From Erysipelotrichia bacterium (GTDB taxonomy: Bacteria > Bacillota_I > Bacilli_A > Erysipelotrichales > Erysipelotrichaceae): a stretch of 64,000 nucleotides of DNA. A program made the position numbers and the translations under genes. The stretch lies in contig JAGXSD010000041.1 of the NCBI GenBank assembly GCA_018333955.1, positions 1 through 64,000 of the forward strand, written 5' to 3'. Under the pieces are notes generated by a model that was given only the letters and a program-made list of their open reading frames with translations, made no database searches and had not been told where the DNA came from. Of the stretch, positions 58,510 to 64,000 are shown piece by piece (within the stretch, counting starts at the first letter, position 1; every line of letters begins with the position of its first letter).

Positions 58510-59163
58510 TTACTCCTGTTCGTCAAATAATGATCGAAACAACATTTGAACATTCTCATCATCATGTTCATTGGACACTTCTTGTGGTGAAACCAACTCT
58601 TTAATTGGCTTCTGCTCGATCTTTTCTTCAAATAAATCATCTAAACTCGGTTGCTTTAGAGTTGGTTTAATGATGGGTTCATCATTAAATAATTCATCCA
58701 TACTTACATGTTTTGGTGTCACACTTGGATTTTTTGCTTGAATTGGTTTTGCCTTCACCACACCATAGATGGGTGAAAAAACAGTACCCAAAATACTAGC
58801 ATTCTCTTGAGGAAGTGGTAGTGGGGCTTGCGTAGCTTTGGTATGCGTAATCACTTGTTCTTTCTTACCAAAAATCGGAGAAATTATCCCCTTAGCTTGA
58901 TAAGGTTCTTGCTTTGTAACTTCTTTAAGAAGTGAAGGTTTAACTTCAACCCTTTTTTCAACACGTTCTATTTCAAGATTAAATGACTTTTGCGAGACTA
59001 AAGGAACCTCTTCAATCACAGGTTCTTCGTCCTCCAAATCAATCATCTTCATTTTTGAAACACCTGTTGATTCTTGACTTAATGAAGGATCATAACTAGG
59101 TTCAATTTCTTCTTCAATGACATCAACCTCTTCAAATAGAAACGACATCAATTTTTTAAACAT
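58510..59163 (-). CDS. Unknown disordered protein with SPIFG/SPIYG motifs
   Basis: A 217-residue cytoplasmic protein of low complexity, rich in E, K, P and V, with no membrane segment or folded-domain motif. It has paired short motifs: ISPIFG (94-99) and FSPIYG (129-134); and MDELF, LDDLF and SLFDEQE near the C-terminus. In B. subtilis the gene next to murC is sftA, a DNA translocase whose N-terminal linker, as I recall, has SP[IV][FY]GF-like repeats. This could be a remnant or stand-alone version of that region without a motor. That is an inference. Confidence 0.8.
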   Translation of the reverse strand: MFKKLMSFLFEEVDVIEEEIEPSYDPSLSQESTGVSKMKMIDLEDEEPVIEEVPLVSQKSFNLEIERVEKRVEVKPSLLKEVTKQEPYQAKGIISPIFGKKEQVITHTKATQAPLPLPQENASILGTVFSPIYGVVKAKPIQAKNPSVTPKHVSMDELFNDEPIIKPTLKQPSLDDLFEEKIEQKPIKELVSPQEVSNEHDDENVQMLFRSLFDEQE

Positions 59164-59183
59164 AACTTTCCCTCACTTAATGG

Positions 59184-59921
59184 TTATTCAAACCCTTCTT
59201 CTTCACCTTCGATAATTTCTTCTGTTGGTAGATTTTGGTACTCACGAAGTAGTTCTTCTAGTGTTGGTGGTCCTTTGAGTAGATTAATCATATCCGCAAT
59301 CGTTCCTGATTCAGGGGCGAGTTGATTAAATAAGTTTTCACTTTGGTTTTGAAGACTTTGTCGCTCATCCATATTACTATAGAGACTTAAAATTCGCTCA
59401 TTAGAAGTGGTTGAACTCAGTAGAATTAAAATCATATCCTTTAAAACAGGTTCTATGTTACTTAAACTTACATCAGTACTTAGCACCACATGATAACTTC
59501 TTAAAATCATGATAAAGCGATCATTGACTTGATTAATTTTGAGTTCATAGGTTTGAGATCGCCCTTGAACATCAATAAACTCCCCTACTCGATGTATTAG
59601 AGGTGTATCCTTTGTAAGTAATCTAAGCGTTCGATTTAAAGAGTTTGTATATAACTCACGTGCAATAATTCCAACCACATCCACATTAAAAGTAATGATT
59701 TCATTATGAGATTTAAGAGAAATCCCATAAGGTTGACTTTGCATAATACCAACATGAAAAGGTCGATAAAATGCATAATTGGTTGTGATAATATTCTGAA
59801 CAAATGAAGACTCACGATTAAAAGATTCAAGAGTTCTGTCAATCTTCACCTCTTGAATTCCTGACATTTGACACGCACTCAAGACGAGTGCGAACATAAA
59901 AACCGTGAATATCTTTTTCAT
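59184..59921 (-). CDS. Unknown lipoprotein upstream of murC
   Basis: A 245-residue predicted lipoprotein: signal peptide with lipobox VLSA-C17 (MKKIFTVFMFALVLSAC), a mixed central domain with no recognised family and an acidic tail (IEGEEEGFE). No Shine-Dalgarno precedes the ATG, which comes 2 bases after the M42 peptidase stop, so translation probably depends on coupling. It shares with the murJ-linked lipoprotein an acidic C-terminus but no clear sequence similarity. Confidence 0.82.
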   Translation of the reverse strand: MKKIFTVFMFALVLSACQMSGIQEVKIDRTLESFNRESSFVQNIITTNYAFYRPFHVGIMQSQPYGISLKSHNEIITFNVDVVGIIARELYTNSLNRTLRLLTKDTPLIHRVGEFIDVQGRSQTYELKINQVNDRFIMILRSYHVVLSTDVSLSNIEPVLKDMILILLSSTTSNERILSLYSNMDERQSLQNQSENLFNQLAPESGTIADMINLLKGPPTLEELLREYQNLPTEEIIEGEEEGFE

Positions 59922-59923
59922 AG

Positions 59924-61000
59924 TTATTGATTACATTTAATCATATCATTGATTGCATTCTCATTCAATTCACCAATGAAATGAAGTGATGCATGATAGG
60001 CCGCCTTTAAATCATTCACATCACAAATACTTGAAGAAGTATGAATATTACGAGCGCAAATACACATGGTTAATGTAGGGACACCCATATGTGCTTTATG
60101 GATGGCTCCAGCATCAGTCCCTCCTAATGATAAGTAGTATTGATGAGGGAGTTCATGTTGGATGGTGGTTTGTTTAAGACGCTCAATCATGCAACGATTA
60201 GGTAACATACTCGCATCCACAAATCTAAGTAACACACCAGCTCCAAGTTTTCCTAAAACATCCTTATCTCCACCCGCATCATTCGCAGGTGAACAATCAT
60301 AAACAATCGCAATGTCAGGTTGAGTTAGTACGGCTGCGGTTTGTGCTCCACGTAAACCAACTTCTTCTTGAACTGTCGCTCCCGCAATAAGATCAAAAGG
60401 TAACTCGACATCCTTAAACGCTTCAAGCATGGCCAATGACATCGCACATCCATATCGATTATCAAGCGCTTTGGATAAAATACGATGTTCATTTAAGTAC
60501 ACAAACGCGCCATCAAGAACGACCATATCTCCTAGATTAATCCCCATATCAAGCACTTCTTGTTTACTCGTTGCGCCAACATCCACCAGTAAATCCGCAA
60601 TGTCGACGACCGCATTACGTTTGGCCTCGGTAAGTAAATGAGGAGGAATAGAACCAATCGCCCCTTTATAAACTCGGCCATCATTGGTGGTTACACGCAC
60701 GCGTTGGCTCATCAAGGTTTGTGACCACCATCCACCCACAGGATAAATTGATAATGAGCCTACGTCATTGATTCCTTTAACCATGAATCCAACTTCATCC
60801 ATGTGACCTGCGAGTAAAACACGTTTTGCATTTGGATTCTTACTTTTTTTAACGCCAAAGATACTTCCAAGACCATCGCTAATAATCTCATCCGCATAAG
60901 GAGTTAAATGCGTTTTCATATATTGAAATACTTGTGATTCTAACGATGCAATGCCATCAAGGTTTGCTAGATTCTCTAAATGAAATAGTAACTTATCCAT
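59924..61000 (-). CDS. M42-family glutamyl aminopeptidase/endoglucanase-like
   Basis: A 358-residue zinc aminopeptidase of family M42 (PepA/FrvX type). The metal ligands are visible in LLAGHMDEVGFMV (H and D about 62-64), the DNRYGC aspartate, QEEVGLRGAQ (catalytic E pair), YDCSPAND and the late ICARNIHT histidine. It is probably cytoplasmic and cuts short peptides. The ATG at 61000 follows GGAGG and overlaps trmB by 8 bases. Confidence 0.93.
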   Translation of the reverse strand: MDKLLFHLENLANLDGIASLESQVFQYMKTHLTPYADEIISDGLGSIFGVKKSKNPNAKRVLLAGHMDEVGFMVKGINDVGSLSIYPVGGWWSQTLMSQRVRVTTNDGRVYKGAIGSIPPHLLTEAKRNAVVDIADLLVDVGATSKQEVLDMGINLGDMVVLDGAFVYLNEHRILSKALDNRYGCAMSLAMLEAFKDVELPFDLIAGATVQEEVGLRGAQTAAVLTQPDIAIVYDCSPANDAGGDKDVLGKLGAGVLLRFVDASMLPNRCMIERLKQTTIQHELPHQYYLSLGGTDAGAIHKAHMGVPTLTMCICARNIHTSSSICDVNDLKAAYHASLHFIGELNENAINDMIKCNQ

Positions 61001-61628
61001 GTGATTTTTTCCTCCATACACAACGATAAATAGGTTGATTTAAACTCATGAAACGAGCCTCATACTCACTAATAGCATCTTCATGAAATGTTCTTCTAAA
61101 ATCAACACTCATGTCCTCTAAAACAAAACCCGCTTGAGAGAATGATACCATTGAATATTCAAATAAGTCTTTATTATCGGTCTTCATGATAATTTGACCA
61201 TCTGCACTCAAAATACGATGATATTGTGCAATGAAACTAGAAGCCGAAAGTCGACGCTTGTGAGTGCGTTTCTTTGGCCATGGATCAGAGAAATTAAGAT
61301 GAATAATATCCACAAAAGCATCTTGAATATCATCAAGACATTGCTGTGCATCAGCCACCACAAATATTTGATTATTTTGGATTGAATCCATAGCTTTTTT
61401 AATCGCTATGGCGGCGACTTTAGTATCCTTCTCTATGCCAATCCAAAAATCTTGAGGATTAGCTTGACTCATTAAAATCCAATAGTCACCTTTACCAGAA
61501 CCAATCTCCAAATGAACACGCTCAAATTCTTTGGTTATATTTTGATGGACGAATTTACAGTCCTTATGAACAAACTTGGGAGGATTCTCTAAAAGAGTAT
61601 CCACCCAAGGTTTTTTACGCATCCTCAT
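60993..61628 (-). CDS. trmB: tRNA (guanine-46-N7)-methyltransferase
   Basis: Methylates G46 of tRNA with SAM. The 211 residues show the SAM loop LEIGSGKGDYW, the FSDPWPKKRTHKRRLSASSF signature of TrmB and the C-terminal EYEARFMSLNQPIYRCVW. It overlaps pepV by 14 bases and the M42 gene by 8. Confidence 0.96.
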   Translation of the reverse strand: MRMRKKPWVDTLLENPPKFVHKDCKFVHQNITKEFERVHLEIGSGKGDYWILMSQANPQDFWIGIEKDTKVAAIAIKKAMDSIQNNQIFVVADAQQCLDDIQDAFVDIIHLNFSDPWPKKRTHKRRLSASSFIAQYHRILSADGQIIMKTDNKDLFEYSMVSFSQAGFVLEDMSVDFRRTFHEDAISEYEARFMSLNQPIYRCVWRKKSHG

Positions 61629-63000
61629 ACGCTAAATCATAGAGTGCTTTCGCATAAATCGCACTTGCTAAAACAAGATCCTCAACTTCAATACCTTCAT
61701 CCTTTTGATGAGCATCGCCCACATGAGGAAGTTGTGGTTTAGTGATGAATTTCATGCCATAGGCTACAAAATTTGGCATGGTACGTGCGTAAGTTCCACC
61801 ACCCATGGTAAGAGGCGGGGTAAATTCATCTCCACTGTATTCCTTATAAACTCGATGTAATGTTTGCACCAATTCTGAACTAGGATCCACAAAATGAGGT
61901 TCTTTATGAGCCATTACACTCGCTTTAAATGATGTGTTTTCTAGTTTTTCATTAAGACGAGAGATAATCCAATCAAAAGTCACATCATTAGGATAGCGAA
62001 TATCAATGGTGAGTTCAGTTTTATCATGAGACACTCTTACAATGCCGCAGTTTGTGCTTAACCATCCCATATGAACTCCATCAAAAGCAATATTTAAACT
62101 TCGCCCCATGACATCACTAATAAAGGTTGCGGCTTCTAAAGCTAAATCATCATGATAGACAGACCCTACAAAGTTAAACGCATGATAAGCGGCATTAATC
62201 CCTTTATGAGGAGTTGAAGCATGGGTGTAATCTCCATAGGCTGTATACTCCACATGGTGGTCATCAATAATCTTCACATCCATCGCTAGGCGATGAGCCT
62301 TTTTATACCATTCAAATCCTTGAGCATCATGTTGAGCTTTAATGATGAATGTTGCTTTTCCAATCACAATGTTTGGACGCTCACCCGCATTAAATGAATG
62401 AATGATGGTTGGTTTTGATGAGGTCAAAACAATGTTCGCAATCCCCTTCTCTCCATAAATGAGTGGAAAATACGCATCTGGCACAAAACCAAAATCAGGA
62501 ATCTTGCGATGTTTAGTATAGTAATCCATACAACGCATCCCTGTTTCTTCATCCACTCCGACAATAAGTTGAAGTTGATGTTTTAGTGGAATATGTAAGT
62601 CTTTCAGCATTCTCATGGCATAAAGAGCCGCAATGGTTGGACCTTTATCATCCCCAGTACCACGTCCATAGATGACCCCATCTTCAATGACGGCTTTGAA
62701 TGGGTCTTTACTCCACCCTTCTCCAACTGGCACGACATCTAAGTGTCCTAGAATTCCTAAGGTACTGCTTTGCTTTCCAAGTGAAGCGACTCCAGCATAG
62801 CCATCCACATTATCCACATCAAATCCTAGGGCTTTACAACGTGCTAAAAACCAATCTAAGGTTTCCTTCAAAGGCTTTCCAAATGGAGCTTCTAATGACA
62901 TGCTGGCTTCATCAGTCAGTGAAGGAAATGCAATTAAATCTACTAAATCTTGAATCATTTCTTTTTCATAGGATTTTGCTAAAGTTTTAAAATCAATCAT
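61615..63000 (-). CDS. pepV: Dipeptidase PepV
   Basis: A 461-residue M20-family zinc dipeptidase. GILGHLDVVPVGEGW (H and D ligands), YGRGTGDDKGP, DEETGMRCMDYY (catalytic Glu pair) and the late THASTPHKG and GGGTYARTMP are the PepV pattern, with the lid domain in the middle. The ATG at 63000 follows AAAGGA; the longer open frame upstream crosses the pnp terminator. It precedes trmB as in some Bacillota. Confidence 0.95.
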   Translation of the reverse strand: MIDFKTLAKSYEKEMIQDLVDLIAFPSLTDEASMSLEAPFGKPLKETLDWFLARCKALGFDVDNVDGYAGVASLGKQSSTLGILGHLDVVPVGEGWSKDPFKAVIEDGVIYGRGTGDDKGPTIAALYAMRMLKDLHIPLKHQLQLIVGVDEETGMRCMDYYTKHRKIPDFGFVPDAYFPLIYGEKGIANIVLTSSKPTIIHSFNAGERPNIVIGKATFIIKAQHDAQGFEWYKKAHRLAMDVKIIDDHHVEYTAYGDYTHASTPHKGINAAYHAFNFVGSVYHDDLALEAATFISDVMGRSLNIAFDGVHMGWLSTNCGIVRVSHDKTELTIDIRYPNDVTFDWIISRLNEKLENTSFKASVMAHKEPHFVDPSSELVQTLHRVYKEYSGDEFTPPLTMGGGTYARTMPNFVAYGMKFITKPQLPHVGDAHQKDEGIEVEDLVLASAIYAKALYDLAYEDA

Positions 63001-63016
63001 AGTGTTCCTTTCATAG

Positions 63017-63038
63017 AAGAAAAAACGGTTACCCGTTT
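63017..63038 (-). terminator. Terminator after pnp
   Basis: AAACGG (63023-63028) and CCGTTT (63033-63038) pair around a 4-nt loop at the pnp stop, followed on the - strand by TTTCTTC. It ends a few bases before the pepV ribosome site. Confidence 0.7.
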
Positions 63039-64000
63039 CTTCTTGGTGGTCTCTTATCTTTGTTGAATGGTTTACGCTCGGGTTCAACGTAACCCTCTGG
63101 TTTTGGTAGTAAATCTTTGGCTGAGACGTTTACACGTCCTTTTTCATCCACTTCAGTCACGATCACCTTAATGATGTCACCAAGTTTAAGCACATCTTCA
63201 ACCTTTTCAACACGATCATATGAAATCTTAGATACGTGTAGTAAACCATCAGTGCCTGGGAATAATGATACAAATGCTCCGAATTTTTCAATACGGACAA
63301 CCTTACCATCAAATACTTCTCCTACTTTGGTTACTTTGATTAATGATTCAATACGAGATACCGCTTTATTAATTGCTTCACGATTATGATGATAAATCAC
63401 TACTCGACCATCATCTTCAATATCAATCTTAACATTGTCACAATCTGCAATGATTTGATTAATCATCTTGCCGCCTGGACCAATGATTTCACGAATCTTA
63501 TCAACTGGTATTTGTAACTTATGAAGTTTAGGAGCATATTCACCCACTTCCAGTCTTGGTTCACTAATCATTTGATTCATGTTTTCAAGAATATGTAAGC
63601 GTCCAACTTTAGCTTGTGATAATGCTTCTTTTAGAATTTGAGGCGTTAATCCTTCAATCTTAATATCCATTTGAAGTGCTGTGACCCCTTTTGAAGTTCC
63701 TGCAACTTTAAAGTCCATATCTCCAAAATGATCTTCCATTCCTTGAATATCTGAAAGCACAGTGTAACTATCACCATAAGTGACTAATCCCATTGCAATT
63801 CCTGCAACTTGAGCCTTAATAGGAACCCCTGCAGCCATTAGTGCCATAGATCCTGCACAAATAGAAGCTTGTGAGGTTGAACCATTGGATTCCACAACTT
63901 CCGCAACTAAGCGGATTGCGTATGGGAATTCATCTTCACTTGGTAACACTTGAGCTAAAGCACGCTCACCTAAAGCACCGTGACCGATTTCACGACGACC
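63029..64000 (-). CDS. pnp: Polynucleotide phosphorylase, 3' part
   Basis: 3'-to-5' exoribonuclease and degradosome partner. The open frame runs to the window edge, so the first part of the protein is outside; 324 residues are visible. They cover the second RNase PH core (starting [15 protein letters not shown], then [17 protein letters not shown] and the GD.DFKVAGT segment), the KH domain ([15 protein letters not shown]) and the S1 domain ([23 protein letters not shown]), ending in a short basic tail. A terminator follows. Confidence 0.97.
   Translation of the reverse strand, partial: GRREIGHGALGERALAQVLPSEDEFPYAIRLVAEVVESNGSTSQASICAGSMALMAAGVPIKAQVAGIAMGLVTYGDSYTVLSDIQGMEDHFGDMDFKVAGTSKGVTALQMDIKIEGLTPQILKEALSQAKVGRLHILENMNQMISEPRLEVGEYAPKLHKLQIPVDKIREIIGPGGKMINQIIADCDNVKIDIEDDGRVVIYHHNREAINKAVSRIESLIKVTKVGEVFDGKVVRIEKFGAFVSLFPGTDGLLHVSKISYDRVEKVEDVLKLGDIIKVIVTEVDEKGRVNVSAKDLLPKPEGYVEPERKPFNKDKRPPRRNG

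Noticed and set aside
1-64000. Mycoplasma-type genetic code (TGA = Trp)
   Set aside because: Several genes end in TGA followed by normal starts (smc, ylxM, rseP), and conserved tryptophans are TGG.
1-64000. CRISPR array, prophage or complete insertion sequence
   Set aside because: No regularly spaced direct repeats, integrase with phage genes or full transposase were seen; the only tyrosine recombinase is XerC in its housekeeping place.

Overview
The window comes from a low-GC Gram-positive bacterium that uses the standard bacterial code: smc, ylxM and rseP all end in TGA and tryptophan is TGG. It has a Bacillota division, wall and control set (EzrA, MurJ, MurC, CcpA, YtxG/YtxH-like proteins, Prp with an N-terminally extended L27). 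It also has compact, Mollicutes-like traits: an SMC of about 980 residues, heavily overlapping genes, and loss of several genes from the classic Bacillus gene order. Together with cadherin-like surface domains and an S24-type SOS repressor, this suggests the Erysipelotrichia or a relative. That placement is an inference; no marker search could be run.

Layout. 1-2.6 kb: the tail of an unknown + strand gene, then the rplU-prp-rpmA-obgE unit on the - strand behind an L21-type leader. 2.7-3.7 kb: one + strand gene for an unknown membrane-anchored protein. 3.7-18.2 kb: a long, tightly packed - strand block: smc, ftsY, ylxM, ackA, an NrnA-like DHH phosphoesterase, an unknown 537-residue membrane protein, dnaE, a two-component pair, a tRNA methyltransferase and a DUF554 protein. 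18.2-21.9 kb: a DNA-damage module. A LexA-like S24 repressor (followed by mscS) diverges from a Y-family polymerase, an 81-residue conserved-looking protein and a SRAP/HMCES protein; two perfect CTTGAA-N5-TTCAAG operators lie in the divergent promoters. 21.8-28.2 kb: tex preceded by a surface pair, a secreted glucosaminidase with two dockerin segments and a membrane-anchored protein with a cohesin-like domain. 28.2-45.9 kb: hemolysin III (+), then on the - strand galE, DUF368, rseP, cdsA, uppS, frr, pyrH, tsf, rpsB, xerC, trmFO, topA, dprA, rnhB, rbgA, lepB, rplS, trmD, rimM, khpA and rpsP, which is the Bacillus gene order with hslVU, codY, the flagellar genes and dxr missing. 45.9-50 kb: ffh, ezrA and divergent rpsD. 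50-59.9 kb: rsuA-type pseudouridine synthase, murJ, a lipoprotein, tyrS, ccpA, ytxH, ytxG, a GNAT acetyltransferase, a small membrane protein, murC, an unknown disordered protein and a second lipoprotein. 59.9-64 kb: an M42 peptidase, trmB, pepV and the 3' part of pnp.

Regulation is unusually readable. Most promoters that can be picked out have an extended TGn -10 element. Ribosomal protein operons rplU, rpsB, rplS and rpsD have long structured leaders. A cre-like box sits at the ytxG-ytxH-ccpA promoter. Many intrinsic terminators overlap the stop codon of the gene they follow.

The two most interesting systems are the cohesin/dockerin pair, which could tether an autolysin to the membrane, and the four-gene SOS cassette with its own operator type. 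No tRNA or rRNA gene, CRISPR array or complete insertion sequence was seen, and no stretch above 300 bases lacks a gene.
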